NCBI GenBank assembly: GCA_966250325.1
Contig: CBINGY010000021.1
Coordinates: forward strand, 1-64,000
Direction of reading: 5' to 3'
DNA length: 64,000 nt
Origin: Jiulongibacter sp966250325
GTDB lineage: Bacteria > Bacteroidota > Bacteroidia > Cytophagales > Spirosomataceae
How positions within the stretch are numbered: position 1 is the first letter of the stretch; each line of letters opens with the position of its first letter. This document shows, in pieces, positions 8,413 through 17,908 of this stretch. Made by a program: the position numbers and the translations under genes. The notes below the pieces were generated by a model. The model did not search any database, had not been told where the DNA came from, and saw only the letters and a list, made by a program, of their open reading frames with translations.

Positions 8413-10418
8413 TGTTGTTTATTTTTCTACTCCTTTTTCTTTGGGTAGTACACAGAATAAGCCTTTTGCTTGCAGAAGGCTTTTCTCATTATATACTGGT
8501 ATTTTTTTTACTGGTTACGGGCACGCTCATACCTGTTGGTTACCTGCTTTCTGAACTCAATCTTACAGGCTCTCCGGGTGCATGGGGCGTAGCCTGTTCG
8601 CTTTTTCCCATTCTTTTTTATCTGGGAATCAAACGGAAAAGCGAATACGTAAAGCTGAACCTTCGGGAATCGGTGAAAAGTGCCGTTTCTGAGCTCAGGG
8701 AGCAGTTTTCTGCCCTTTCAATGCCTCAGAAACTCGCACTTGGAATACTGGCTTTCGCTTTTTTTGTGACTGCTCTGATCAATCTGGTAGTGCTGGTGGT
8801 AGCGTATCCGAATGAATGGGACAGCATGACCGGGCATCTGGTGAAATGTGCGTATTATATTCAGAACGGGAACATGAACCGGCTTCAGGGAACTTCCTGG
8901 ACCATTGACTTTTACCCGAATTCTCTTCCCTCCTTGCAGATTTTCGGTTATTATCTGGCGGGAGAAAAGGGCTTCAAGCTCATTCATTATTTTTCCTACT
9001 GGATGGTAGCGGTGAGTACCTATGCCATTAGCAGAAAGCTGACTATCAGTCGCATAGGCTCTTTCCTGGCTGCTCTTATTGCGGCCTTACTTCCATCGGC
9101 TCTCATTCAGGCGGTTACCACTGAAACGGATATCGTTCAGTCGGCCTACCTGGGTCTGGTAGTTTTCAGTTTGCTTCAGCTAAAAGACCGTTCAGACTGG
9201 AAAACGATCGGATTGGCCCTACTTGCGGTGTGCGTCTGGATTTCCCATAAAGTCACTTTTATGCTGATTGGTCCGGCCGTGGCTGTGATCGGGTTGTATG
9301 TGATTTGGGGGAATAAGGCACTTCGCAAAAGATTGCCACTATCGATGGTACTTTTTGCTCTCGGAATTGGCATTTATGTTCTACCTAACGGCTATCTGGC
9401 TAATGTAAAAGAGGTTGGGGAGCTCAGATTAGGGGCACTTTCTGCTCCTCCCGAAGTAATGAACTGGCATGGCATTGAACATTACAGCAGTTCAGAGAAA
9501 CTACTCAACTTCCAACTCAATCTGGTACGCTATTCCTCCGATTTCCTGCAATTGGACGGCATTCGCAATACCCAATGGGGTGAAGAGGTAAACGAGGTTT
9601 TCCGAAGAATACCAAACAGTTTATTCTCGCGGTTTAACCCCGAAAGAAATCAATTCTGGGTGGTGTTTCCGTTTGAGATGATGGGAAATCGTCAGATGGG
9701 ATTTTTTGTGGAACGGCCCTACTGGGGAATCATCAGTTTTGCTTTGGTGCTCCCCGTGGCTGTCTGGCTGCTTTTTCGTTTTTTCGGGAATAGAAAACGA
9801 GAACCGGAATGGACCCTGCCGGTGCTCTTCCTCCTGGCAGCCGGGCTTCATTTCGCCTCCCTGAGCTATTCGGCCCCTTACGATCCCATCAAGGGAAGGT
9901 ATTTCATGAACATGGCTGTTTGGTGCCTTCCGCTGCTGGGGTATCTACTGAACTGGAGAAAAGCGGGGATCTATCTGCTGATTTGCTCGGCAATTATTGC
10001 ACTCACCGCCCTATTAACCCTCACTCACCGGAATCTTTACCCCTTATCCGGTAAAGAATCAATCTTCAGAACCAGCCGGGTGGAGCAGCTCACCATCACA
10101 AGGCCCGAATTTACAGATTCCTATCAGAAATTTGAGGAATTGGTACCGGCAGATGCCCGGGTGGCGGTGGCCTGTCAACAGGAGCATGAGGATTACATTT
10201 ATCCGCTCTGGGGAAAGGAATTCCAAAGGCATATCACGCCGTTGCATCCGTTCCGGTCAAAAACGGTGAAACCTATACCATCAGGAACCGACTTTCTGTT
10301 TTATTCGGAGGGGGTCATTCCTTACCGGGAAGGAGATATACTATTGGGGAAAGGAGATCAAACCCCCGATACCCCTGTGCCGGAAAGTAAATTTTATCTG
10401 AGAAAGCTGGTCAAATAA
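8412..10418 (+). CDS. GT-C fold membrane glycosyltransferase (PMT/ArnT-like)
   Basis: A 668-residue protein with roughly a dozen membrane segments and a C-terminal soluble part from about residue 545. After the second or third helix comes NEWDSMTGHLVK (about residues 132-143), which matches the acidic DxxxYH-type loop of GT39/PMT_2 glycosyltransferases that use polyprenyl-phosphate sugars. It is followed by FYPNSLPSLQ and later TETDIVQSAYLG. It probably transfers a sugar on the periplasmic face of the inner membrane to a lipid, glycan or protein. The acceptor is unknown. The gene overlaps the DUF349 gene by one base and precedes the acyl carrier/KASIII cluster. Confidence 0.78.
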   Translation: MLFIFLLLFLWVVHRISLLLAEGFSHYILVFFLLVTGTLIPVGYLLSELNLTGSPGAWGVACSLFPILFYLGIKRKSEYVKLNLRESVKSAVSELREQFSALSMPQKLALGILAFAFFVTALINLVVLVVAYPNEWDSMTGHLVKCAYYIQNGNMNRLQGTSWTIDFYPNSLPSLQIFGYYLAGEKGFKLIHYFSYWMVAVSTYAISRKLTISRIGSFLAALIAALLPSALIQAVTTETDIVQSAYLGLVVFSLLQLKDRSDWKTIGLALLAVCVWISHKVTFMLIGPAVAVIGLYVIWGNKALRKRLPLSMVLFALGIGIYVLPNGYLANVKEVGELRLGALSAPPEVMNWHGIEHYSSSEKLLNFQLNLVRYSSDFLQLDGIRNTQWGEEVNEVFRRIPNSLFSRFNPERNQFWVVFPFEMMGNRQMGFFVERPYWGIISFALVLPVAVWLLFRFFGNRKREPEWTLPVLFLLAAGLHFASLSYSAPYDPIKGRYFMNMAVWCLPLLGYLLNWRKAGIYLLICSAIIALTALLTLTHRNLYPLSGKESIFRTSRVEQLTITRPEFTDSYQKFEELVPADARVAVACQQEHEDYIYPLWGKEFQRHITPLHPFRSKTVKPIPSGTDFLFYSEGVIPYREGDILLGKGDQTPDTPVPESKFYLRKLVK

Positions 10419-10422
10419 GCCA

Positions 10423-10457
10423 TTTGGTAAAACTTCTTTTGAATTTCTGTAGTTTTG
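10423..10457 (+). promoter_or_regulatory. Bacteroidota-type promoter of the ACP-KASIII operon
   Basis: TTTG at 10423-10426 and an exact TAnnTTTG (TAGTTTTG) at 10450-10457 are separated by 23 bases, slightly long. The predicted transcript would start about 15 bases before the ACP start codon. Confidence 0.55.
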
Positions 10458-10478
10458 CTATCCATAATAGATACCGCA

Positions 10479-10709
10479 ATGAACCAGGAAGAATTTATCA
10501 GATTGTTTGCTGAGCAATTTGACGACACCGACCCCGCCGAGATTACCGCAGATACTGAATTCAGACAGCTGGAGGAATGGGACTCCATGGTGGCCTTAAT
10601 GGTAATCGCCATGGTAGATGAGGAGTACAACGTCAAAATCAGTGGCGAGGATATCCGAAGCTCAACCACGCTGGCTGACCTCATGCAGATCGTTGAATCA
10701 AAAAAATAA
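10479..10709 (+). CDS. Acyl carrier protein (cluster-specific)
   Basis: A 76-residue acidic protein from the ATG at 10479; a TTG at 10455 lies within the -7 promoter element and is unlikely. The phosphopantetheine site is WDSM (Ser36), flanked by helices typical of ACPs (TEFRQLEEWDSMVAL, then EEYNVKISGEDIRSSTTLADL). The DSM motif and the pairing with two KASIII genes three bases downstream suggest a dedicated carrier rather than the fatty-acid ACP, which normally has DSLD near fabF. It would need a holo-ACP synthase encoded elsewhere. Confidence 0.92.
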   Translation: MNQEEFIRLFAEQFDDTDPAEITADTEFRQLEEWDSMVALMVIAMVDEEYNVKISGEDIRSSTTLADLMQIVESKK

Positions 10710-10712
10710 CCT

Positions 10713-11777
10713 ATGTCTTTTCTCGAAATCAGTAAGGTGCGTATCTCAGGTATGGCAGCCACCGTGCCTGCCAGAAGAATGGATAACCTGAATGATCCAC
10801 TGGTTTCTGATGGGGAGAAAATCCTCAAAAACGTAGGGATCAGATACAGGCATACGGCCACCGATCAACAATGTGCCTCCGATTTATGTTTTGATGCCGC
10901 TAAAAGACTTCTTTCCGATTTGAATTGGTCTCCTTCAGGGATCAGTTGCCTCATTTTTGTAAGGCAAACCCCGGATTATCTTTTGCCGGCTTCCTCCACG
11001 GAGCTTCAAAACCGGCTGGGTCTGCCTCAGGAAAGTTTTGCTCTGGATGTGGCCATGGGATGCAGCGGGTTTATCTATGGCCTGAGTACTATCACGGCCT
11101 TAATGCAGAGCGGACATTTTAAAAAAGGATTGCTTCTGGTGGGCGATACCATTTCGCGAACCTGCTCCCCCTCAGATAAAAGTACGTATCCGTTGTTTGG
11201 AGATGCCGGCGTGGCTATAGCTCTGGAATATGACGAAAATGCCACGGCCATGAAATTCAGTTTTCATACGGATGGCAGCGGAAAAGAGGCGATCATAGTG
11301 CCTGCAGGTGGATTCAGAGAGCCTTTTTCGGCAGAATCTTTACAACCGGTCGAAGTAGAAGATGGAATTTCACGATCACGTGCCCAGCTGGCTTTGGAGG
11401 GAATGGATGTCTTTACGTTTGGCATCAGCAAGGCCCCGCAAAGTGTGAATGAATTACTCACTCATTTTGAGATTGACCCGGAGAAGGTGGATTATTTCGC
11501 TTTTCATCAGGCCAATCTGTTTATGAACGAAAAGATCCGGAAAAAACTAAAGATCGAAGAAGCCAAAGTACCGTATTCGCTGGAGCAATTCGGAAATACG
11601 AGCTCGGCAACCATACCGCTTACGCTGATTGCCAATTGCAGCGACGAATTACGTTCCAAACCCCTTCGACTCATCGGCTGCGGGTTTGGTGTGGGGCTGT
11701 CCTGGGGATCGGTGTATCTGGAGACGCAGCCCATGATCATTTCTGAAATAGGGTACCTCGACGAATTACCTTCATGA
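10713..11777 (+). CDS. 3-oxoacyl-ACP synthase III family protein (first of a pair)
   Basis: A 354-residue thiolase-fold enzyme of the FabH/KASIII family. The catalytic triad is complete: Cys117 (AMGCSGF), His265 (FHQAN) and Asn295 (FGNTSSATIP). Such enzymes condense an acyl-CoA or acyl-ACP with malonyl-ACP, or transfer acyl groups. It starts three bases after the ACP gene and overlaps the second KASIII gene by four bases (ATGA). It has an extra C-terminal tail of about 15 residues after the canonical GVGLSWGSVYLE end. Sequence resemblance to the next gene indicates an old duplication. It is distinct from the housekeeping fabH, which would usually sit near plsX or rpmF. Confidence 0.9.
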   Translation: MSFLEISKVRISGMAATVPARRMDNLNDPLVSDGEKILKNVGIRYRHTATDQQCASDLCFDAAKRLLSDLNWSPSGISCLIFVRQTPDYLLPASSTELQNRLGLPQESFALDVAMGCSGFIYGLSTITALMQSGHFKKGLLLVGDTISRTCSPSDKSTYPLFGDAGVAIALEYDENATAMKFSFHTDGSGKEAIIVPAGGFREPFSAESLQPVEVEDGISRSRAQLALEGMDVFTFGISKAPQSVNELLTHFEIDPEKVDYFAFHQANLFMNEKIRKKLKIEEAKVPYSLEQFGNTSSATIPLTLIANCSDELRSKPLRLIGCGFGVGLSWGSVYLETQPMIISEIGYLDELPS

Positions 11778-12757
11778 AAGCATACTTAAAAGCGATTTCC
11801 TATTATCTGCCAGAGAGGGTTCTTGCCAACGAAGAACTGGTTCACGAGTTTCCGGAATGGACGGTAGAAAAGGTGGCCAAAAAAGTGGGCATCAATGAAC
11901 GCCACCTGGCGGCTCCCGATGAGTTTGTATCCGATATGGCCGTTAAGGCAGGTCAAAAGCTCTTTGATGAGCATGGCATAGATAAATCTTCCGTTGACTT
12001 CATTCTGCTCTGCACACAAAGTCCCGATTATTTTTTGCCAACCACCGCATGTATCGTTCAGGACAGGCTGGGCTTATCCACCTCAACCGGTGCCCTGGAT
12101 TTTAATCAGGGTTGCAGTGGATTTGTCTATGGATTGTCTTTGGCAAAAGGTTTGATCTACGCAGGAGTGGCTAAGAATGTACTGCTGATTACCTCGGAGG
12201 TGTACAGCAAGCACATGCATCCCTCAGACAAAGGAAACCGCACCATCTTTGGCGATGCAGCCGCAGCGGCTTTGATCTCCGGGGAAGGACGTGCAGAAAT
12301 CAGGGAATTCGTACTGGGAACAGACGGCAGCGGCTATGACAATCTGATTGTGAAAAACGGAGGGTTGAGAGCACCAAAGAAAAGTACGGAAGATGCGACC
12401 GATCCTGACGACTACCTCTTCATGAACGGAGCGGGCGTCTTCAATTTTACGCAGGATGCGGTACCGGGTCTCGTGGAAGAAACGATGGCCAAAAACAATA
12501 TTTCGGGAGTAGAAAATCTTGAATGGTTTGTTTTTCATCAGGCCAATTCCTTTATGTTGAATCACCTAAGAAAGAAAATCGGGATCGAAGAAGACCGTTT
12601 TCTGATGTATATGGAAAACTGTGGCAACACGGTATCTTCTACCATTCCGATTGTTTTGAAAGAACATTGGCCGGTCTTTAAAACCGGAGAAAGAGCTCTG
12701 CTCGCGGGGTTTGGAGTAGGGTATTCCTGGGGAGCCGTGGTTATTGAGTTTCATTAA
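11774..12757 (+). CDS. 3-oxoacyl-ACP synthase III family protein (second of a pair)
   Basis: A 327-residue KASIII/FabH-like enzyme with Cys114 (NQGCSGFVYGLS), His255 (FHQAN) and Asn285 (CGNTVSSTIP), so it is probably active. Its length is that of ordinary FabH. It shares motif layout with the preceding paralogue (PDYFLPTTA versus PDYLLPASS; HPSDKGNRTIFGDAA versus SPSDKSTYPLFGDAG). The ATGA overlap suggests translational coupling and a matched amount of the two proteins. They may act one after the other, or as a heterodimer, on the acyl group of the cluster's ACP; this is inference. Confidence 0.9.
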   Translation: MKAYLKAISYYLPERVLANEELVHEFPEWTVEKVAKKVGINERHLAAPDEFVSDMAVKAGQKLFDEHGIDKSSVDFILLCTQSPDYFLPTTACIVQDRLGLSTSTGALDFNQGCSGFVYGLSLAKGLIYAGVAKNVLLITSEVYSKHMHPSDKGNRTIFGDAAAAALISGEGRAEIREFVLGTDGSGYDNLIVKNGGLRAPKKSTEDATDPDDYLFMNGAGVFNFTQDAVPGLVEETMAKNNISGVENLEWFVFHQANSFMLNHLRKKIGIEEDRFLMYMENCGNTVSSTIPIVLKEHWPVFKTGERALLAGFGVGYSWGAVVIEFH

Positions 12758-12797
12758 ATAGCGTACATACGAAAGGGATTCAGTCAAAACAATAAGA

Positions 12798-13436
12798 ATG
12801 AAGAATCTGGTCATCATTGGTGCCCGCGGGTTTGGTCGTGAAGTATATGACCTTGCCACGAATACGCAGGCTTTTCTCGACGGAGAGTTTCAGATAAAAG
12901 GTTTTCTGGATGATAAATCAGATGCCCTGGAGCCCTTTCAGGGGTATCCGCCTATTCTTGGAGCGGTGGAAACCTATGAAATAGCCAAAGACGATGTGTT
13001 TGTATGTGCCCTGGGTGCGGTGGAATCCAAGAAAAAGTATGCTGAAATGATTTTGGAAAAGGGAGGGGAGTTTATCAATCTGGTGGATCTCAAAGCTCAT
13101 GTGCGTTCAGATATACGTCATCTGAAAGGGGTGCTCATCTTTTCCTTTGTCTTTGTCTCGGTAGATGTCACGCTCTCCGACTTTGTGTCGCTTCAGCACT
13201 TTTCCTGTCTGGGGCACGACGCCCGGGTGGGCAGGTGGTGTCACATGGGATCATACTCGGCCATTCTGGGTTATACCGTTCTGGAAGATGAAGTGACCTT
13301 GCAAACGGCCTCCAAAGTGGTGCCTCACAAAACCGTTGGCAAGGGGGCTTTTGTAGGAGCCGGCTCGCTGGTACTCAAAAATGTAAAACCTGGTACGTCG
13401 GTTTTCGGCACGCCCGCAACCCCCATGCAGCTCTGA
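12798..13436 (+). CDS. NeuD/PglD-type acyltransferase (left-handed beta-helix)
   Basis: A 212-residue protein. The N-terminal Rossmann-like part (KNLVIIGARGFGREVYDL) resembles the nucleotide-sugar binding domain of NeuD/PglD acetyltransferases, and the C-terminal half has degenerate hexapeptide repeats (VTLSDFVSLQHFSCLGHDARVG, AFVGAGSLVLKNVKPG). A His in GHDARVG corresponds to the usual catalytic position. Family members O- or N-acylate sugars using acetyl-CoA. Next to an ACP and two KASIIIs, it could use an unusual acyl donor made by them. The gap to the preceding gene is 40 bases and to the next gene four. Confidence 0.82.
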   Translation: MKNLVIIGARGFGREVYDLATNTQAFLDGEFQIKGFLDDKSDALEPFQGYPPILGAVETYEIAKDDVFVCALGAVESKKKYAEMILEKGGEFINLVDLKAHVRSDIRHLKGVLIFSFVFVSVDVTLSDFVSLQHFSCLGHDARVGRWCHMGSYSAILGYTVLEDEVTLQTASKVVPHKTVGKGAFVGAGSLVLKNVKPGTSVFGTPATPMQL

Positions 13437-13440
13437 TCCT

Positions 13441-14439
13441 ATGATAAAAGTAAGTGTGGTCATGCTTACCTACCGGCATGAAAAGTTTTTGAAACAATCG
13501 GTGCAGGCCGTGCTCAATCAGGAGACCGATTTTGAATTTGAGCTTATTCTGGCCAATGACAATTCCCCGGATAACACCGATGCCGTAGTGGAGGAAATCA
13601 AACAGTCGCATCCAAAAGCTTACCGGCTGAACTACTACCGGAACACCACGAATCTGGGGGTGATGAAAAACTCCAGGAAAGCTCTGGAAATGGTGAAGGG
13701 AGACTATTTTGCTACCTGCGAGTCTGACGACTACTGGTGTGACAGCCAAAAACTACAGAAGCAGGTGGATTTTCTTGAATCGCATTCCGATTATGCCATT
13801 TGTTTTCACAACGCACGTATCGAATATTTTGAGGATTTCGGGAATAAAGAATCCGATTATCTAAGAAATAGCCTGCAGGAAAACGATGTTCTTAACCCCT
13901 GGGATACTTTTAAAACCTTTACGCTGGCAGATCTGATCGGGGAAGATGAAATCTGGTTTATGGCCACGGCTTCCCTCATGTTCCGCAGCAAGGCATTCTT
14001 TCCTTTTCCCGATTGGCTGGAGCACTCCCGCAGCGGAGATATTCCGATGCTTATCTTAGCAGCCAGAAAGGGGAAAATCGGCTATCTGCCCGATGTTATG
14101 GCGGTGTACCGGAAACACGCCGGCGGAGTAAGCCTTACCGATCATAAAGACGACGAGGTGGTGCTCAGAAACCGCATCTTCATGTATAACGAGCTGAACA
14201 GGGAAACCGGGTACAGGTACCGTCAGATTTTTAACCGGAACATCGCCCGGTATTATTTTATGTTGTTGCATGCGAAGCAGTACAAAGACACATATTTCAA
14301 AAAATGGCCCATTATTCTGAAGTACATTCAGCTTACCTTTCCTTCTGTGCCCCGGCTGAAGGAGCTGGTACGCGATGCGGTGCTTCCGGCTGGCTGGTTA
14401 AAGATGTACCGAAAAGCTAAAGGAATTCAAATGCAATAA
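13441..14439 (+). CDS. Glycosyltransferase family 2
   Basis: A 332-residue GT-A enzyme. It begins IKVSVVMLTYRHEKFLKQSV and has LILANDNSPDNT and the metal-binding ESDDYW (DxD position, about residue 97), typical of GT2 enzymes that add sugars from NDP-sugars to surface polysaccharides. No membrane segment is evident, so it works on the cytoplasmic face. It is four bases after the acyltransferase gene, clearly in the same operon. Donor and acceptor are unknown. Confidence 0.9.
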   Translation: MIKVSVVMLTYRHEKFLKQSVQAVLNQETDFEFELILANDNSPDNTDAVVEEIKQSHPKAYRLNYYRNTTNLGVMKNSRKALEMVKGDYFATCESDDYWCDSQKLQKQVDFLESHSDYAICFHNARIEYFEDFGNKESDYLRNSLQENDVLNPWDTFKTFTLADLIGEDEIWFMATASLMFRSKAFFPFPDWLEHSRSGDIPMLILAARKGKIGYLPDVMAVYRKHAGGVSLTDHKDDEVVLRNRIFMYNELNRETGYRYRQIFNRNIARYYFMLLHAKQYKDTYFKKWPIILKYIQLTFPSVPRLKELVRDAVLPAGWLKMYRKAKGIQMQ

Positions 14440-14463
14440 ACCTGCATACAAACAGAGAGGTAA

Positions 14464-15822
14464 ATGAATAAACTGACCATAATTGGTGGAGGAATGACGG
14501 GCCTGGCCGCTGCCTATCTGGCGGCAAAGAAAGGCTATGAGGTTACCGTGCTCGAAGGGAGCTCCAAAACAGGCGGACTGCTCAACACCTTTGAAATTGG
14601 AGGTAGCCAACTGGAGCATTATTACCATCACTTTTTTACGCAGGATGCAGAGCTGCACTGGCTTTTGAAAGAGCTGGGAATTGCCGATAAAACCATCTAT
14701 AAGAAAACCACCATGGGAGTTTTCCGGGATGGGAAGATTTATGATTTCAACGGAGTGATAGACCTGTTGAAATTTAAGCCGGCCAATCTTTGGGATAAAT
14801 TCAGGTGGGGGCTCACTTCCATGTACCTGGGGAAAATGGCCAACTGGCGGAAAAATGAAGACGTGCCTACCCTCGACTGGTTTTATAAATGGGCCGGGAA
14901 AGGGATGACCGATGCTCTGTGGAAACCTATGCTTCGTATCAAATTTGGCCCGTACGCCAATCAGGTACCTCTGGCCTGGATGATTGGCAGGCTGGCACAG
15001 CGACTTAATTCCCGCAAAGGTGGAGATGAACGGCTGGCTTATATTGCGGGTAGCTGGAAAACCCTGCTCGATGCCTTAACAGAAAAGCTCCGCGAGTTGG
15101 GAGTTACGATTCATACGAATGAGGCCTTAAAAGAAATTGTTCTGGATGGAACTATCGTGAAAGGTATAAAAACCAATACACTGGAAGTAAACGGAGGAAA
15201 GTTTCTTATCACCATTCCCTCGGTATTCTTTGAACAGGTAAAGGGGCTCCCTGCAGATTTTGGAGGGAAGGGAGTGGAATATTTCGGGGCGGTTTGTACC
15301 ATTCTGGAATTGAAGCAATCGTTGAGTAACATCTACTGGATGAATGTGGCCGATGAAGGTTTCCCTTTCGGCGGGGTGATTGAGCATACCAATTTCCTGC
15401 CTAAAGAAGAATATGGAGGCTCACACATCGTCTATCTTTCCCGGTATTTTGCCATGTCGGAAGATCTGGCCACGATGACCGAAGAGGAAATCAAAGCCCG
15501 CATGATTCCGCCACTGAAGCGTATAAATCCTGATTTTTCGGAGGATTGGATAAAAAATGTGTTTGTGTTTAAAACCAACACGGCGGCTACGGTATGTGAT
15601 CTCAACTTCTCAGAACGGGTGCCCTCCTGCAAAACAACCTATGAAAATCTGTATGTGGCAAATATGGCCCATATTTATCCAGACGAACGCAGTACGAACA
15701 ATTCCATCCGGGTTGCGGCAGAGGCCTGCAAGGTGATGGGAATTGATACGGCTGAAGTGCCTTATGGAGCGTCTTACTCGGGGCAGATCGGGTTTGATTC
15801 CAGTATTGCTTTTATGAGTTAA
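14464..15822 (+). CDS. FAD-dependent oxidoreductase (amine-oxidase / UDP-galactopyranose mutase-like)
   Basis: A 452-residue flavoprotein with the N-terminal dinucleotide-binding motif TIIGGGMTGLAAAYLAAKKGYEV (GxGxxG) and the following E of VLEGSSKTGGLL. The C-terminal NNSIRVAAEA region fits the second FAD contact. The HYYHHFF segment and overall length match a group of bacterial FAD oxidoreductases related to protoporphyrinogen oxidase and UDP-galactopyranose mutase that often sit in polysaccharide clusters. It is the last gene of the operon starting at 10479. The substrate is unknown; a role in oxidising or isomerising a sugar or lipid intermediate is inferred from context. Confidence 0.82.
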   Translation: MNKLTIIGGGMTGLAAAYLAAKKGYEVTVLEGSSKTGGLLNTFEIGGSQLEHYYHHFFTQDAELHWLLKELGIADKTIYKKTTMGVFRDGKIYDFNGVIDLLKFKPANLWDKFRWGLTSMYLGKMANWRKNEDVPTLDWFYKWAGKGMTDALWKPMLRIKFGPYANQVPLAWMIGRLAQRLNSRKGGDERLAYIAGSWKTLLDALTEKLRELGVTIHTNEALKEIVLDGTIVKGIKTNTLEVNGGKFLITIPSVFFEQVKGLPADFGGKGVEYFGAVCTILELKQSLSNIYWMNVADEGFPFGGVIEHTNFLPKEEYGGSHIVYLSRYFAMSEDLATMTEEEIKARMIPPLKRINPDFSEDWIKNVFVFKTNTAATVCDLNFSERVPSCKTTYENLYVANMAHIYPDERSTNNSIRVAAEACKVMGIDTAEVPYGASYSGQIGFDSSIAFMS

Positions 15823-15827
15823 GGAAT

Positions 15828-16643
15828 TTACGCCTTAAACCCGCTTTTCCAGGCCTTGAAAAGCAGAAATAAACCAAACAGCACCATGGGGATACTTAGC
15901 CACTGCCCCATGTTCAGTTTCATGCCTTCTTCAAAAGCCTCCTGATTTTCTTTCAGGAATTCGTAGCAGAAGCGAAGTCCGAATATCCAGGTAAAGAAGA
16001 TGCCTGCCAGAAGGCCGTCAGGTAACTTTTCTTTGTATTTTCTCCAGATGGCAAACATGAGGAAAAACAATACCAGACAACTCAGTGATTCATACAGCTG
16101 AGCCGGGTGACGGGGGATCTGAGCAAATTCGAAATTCTGAATGAAGGTAAATGCCCAGGGCACATCGGTAGGGCGTCCCACAATCTCTGAGTTCATCAGA
16201 TTGCCGAAACGAATGAAGGCACCGGTAAGGGCAACCGCAATAGACATACGATCTACCAGCCAGATAAAAGGCTGATCGGGCCGCTTACGGGTATACAGCC
16301 ACAAGGCGAAAACAATACCGAAACCACCCCCGTGGCTGGCAAGTCCGGCATAGGGAGGAACCAGCATATCCACGAGGAATTTCCCCGGATTGTCCATGAA
16401 ATGATGACCCTCATAAAAGACATAATGACCAATGCGTGCTCCCAGAACGGTCGAAATAATCATGGTGAGAAGTAGTGGGTCCAGATCTTTTTCGGGTTTA
16501 CCTTCTGTTTTGAAAATCCGGACAAACACCTGGTAACCCAGAAGAAAACCCCCGGCAAAGAGCAGGCCATACCAGCGTAATTCGAAACTTCCTATTTTAA
16601 CGATTGTGGGATCTACGTCCCAGATTATTTCAGCAAGCAGCAT
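15828..16643 (-). CDS. lgt: Prolipoprotein diacylglyceryl transferase
   Basis: A 271-residue inner-membrane protein with about seven helices. It shows Lgt hallmarks: LRWYGLLFAGGFLLG, GARIGHYVFYE, YAGLASHGGG, the signature IRFGNLMNSEIVGRPTD, and HPAQLYES. It transfers diacylglycerol from phosphatidylglycerol to the lipobox cysteine of prelipoproteins, for example those encoded at 20410, 38180 and 55336 here. The gene converges on the FAD oxidoreductase gene with a five-base gap. The 264 bases upstream to argC contain no credible gene. Confidence 0.97.
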   Translation of the reverse strand: MLLAEIIWDVDPTIVKIGSFELRWYGLLFAGGFLLGYQVFVRIFKTEGKPEKDLDPLLLTMIISTVLGARIGHYVFYEGHHFMDNPGKFLVDMLVPPYAGLASHGGGFGIVFALWLYTRKRPDQPFIWLVDRMSIAVALTGAFIRFGNLMNSEIVGRPTDVPWAFTFIQNFEFAQIPRHPAQLYESLSCLVLFFLMFAIWRKYKEKLPDGLLAGIFFTWIFGLRFCYEFLKENQEAFEEGMKLNMGQWLSIPMVLFGLFLLFKAWKSGFKA

Positions 16644-16907
16644 GTATTGCGGTTAATTGGTTGGGTAAAAATAGTCCTTTATTGAGATATGAATCAGGAT
16701 TTTTTCAAAAACTGGAAATGCCGGGCTCCTTTTCTTGCTATTCTTAATCGCTTTCCTGAATTTTGGGCACTCGTATGATAAACGGCAGGTTACATACTTC
16801 ATCAGCCCGTATCGTGCTTTCTGCACGACGAATCTTCCGTGCATAGACGCTTCTATGACACGGCAGTTATTCCTTTTTATCATTTTGTACCATTTAAATT
16901 GTTTTGA

Positions 16908-17876
16908 ATGAAACCCATTCAGGTAGGCATTATTGGCGGAGCCGGCTACACCGGCGGTGAGTTACTTCGGATTCTCATCCATCATCCGCACGCTGATATC
17001 GTTTTCATTAATTCTCAAAGCCAGGCCGGTAAGCCGGTTTACAGTACACATAAAGATCTCTTTGGGGAAACAGACCTGGTCTTTACCGATGAGATGCCTT
17101 TTGACCAGATCCATGTGCTGTTTCTGTGTTCGGGTCATGGGCAGTCGGTGAAATTTCTGCAGGAGAATCCGGTGCCTGAGCAGCTTAAGATCATTGACCT
17201 GAGTACCGATTTCCGGGATGAGTCCGGGGGCTTTGTGTACGGCTTGCCCGAGTTACAAAGAGACCGAATCTGCCAGGCACAGAAAATTGCCAATCCAGGC
17301 TGTTTTGCCACCAGTATTGAACTGGCTCTGCTTCCTCTGGCGGCTGAAGGGCTACTGAAAGAGGAGGTGCATGTGAGTGCAGTTACCGGATCTACCGGTG
17401 CCGGGCAATCGCTGAGTGCTACCTCGCATTTCAGCTGGCGAAATAATAACATTTCCATCTACAAAGCTTTTACCCACCAGCACCTCAAAGAGATTGGTCA
17501 GAGTGTTCGCAGTCTGCAGCCCGGGTTTGATCAGGAGATCAATTTCATTCCTTATCGGGGAAACTTTACCCGGGGTATTATGGCGAATGTGTACACGCGT
17601 TTTGAAGGAGATCTGGAAGAAGCATGGCGACGATATACTGAATTTTATCAGGATGCCCCGTTTACACATATAAGCCGGGAGTCTGTTGATCTGAAGATGG
17701 TGGTCAATACCAACAAATGCATTCTCGAATTACAGAAGCATGGGAAAAATCTACTCATCACCAGCATCATTGATAACCTGGTAAAAGGGGCCAGCGGCCA
17801 GGCAGTTCAGAATATGAACCTGCTTTTCGGGCTTCCGGAAACAGCGGGTTTACTGCTAAAACCTGCCGGCTTTTAA
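16908..17876 (+). CDS. argC: N-acetyl-gamma-glutamyl-phosphate reductase
   Basis: A 322-residue enzyme with the N-terminal NADP motif VGIIGGAGYTGGELLR and the active-site cysteine C132 in NPGCFATSIELALLPL. TGSTGAGQSLSATSHFSWR is also typical of ArgC. It reduces N-acyl-glutamyl phosphate to the semialdehyde in arginine biosynthesis. Some Bacteroidota use N-succinyl rather than N-acetyl intermediates, which the sequence alone does not settle. argD follows after 32 bases, forming a two-gene unit; other arg genes are not in the window. Confidence 0.96.
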   Translation: MKPIQVGIIGGAGYTGGELLRILIHHPHADIVFINSQSQAGKPVYSTHKDLFGETDLVFTDEMPFDQIHVLFLCSGHGQSVKFLQENPVPEQLKIIDLSTDFRDESGGFVYGLPELQRDRICQAQKIANPGCFATSIELALLPLAAEGLLKEEVHVSAVTGSTGAGQSLSATSHFSWRNNNISIYKAFTHQHLKEIGQSVRSLQPGFDQEINFIPYRGNFTRGIMANVYTRFEGDLEEAWRRYTEFYQDAPFTHISRESVDLKMVVNTNKCILELQKHGKNLLITSIIDNLVKGASGQAVQNMNLLFGLPETAGLLLKPAGF

Positions 17877-17908
17877 TCGAATCTAATCACAGAAAACTTA
17901 CCAATAAG

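Noticed and set aside
16653..16883. 76-residue minus-strand frame between lgt and argC
   Set aside because: No family-like sequence, and it lies in the argC upstream region.
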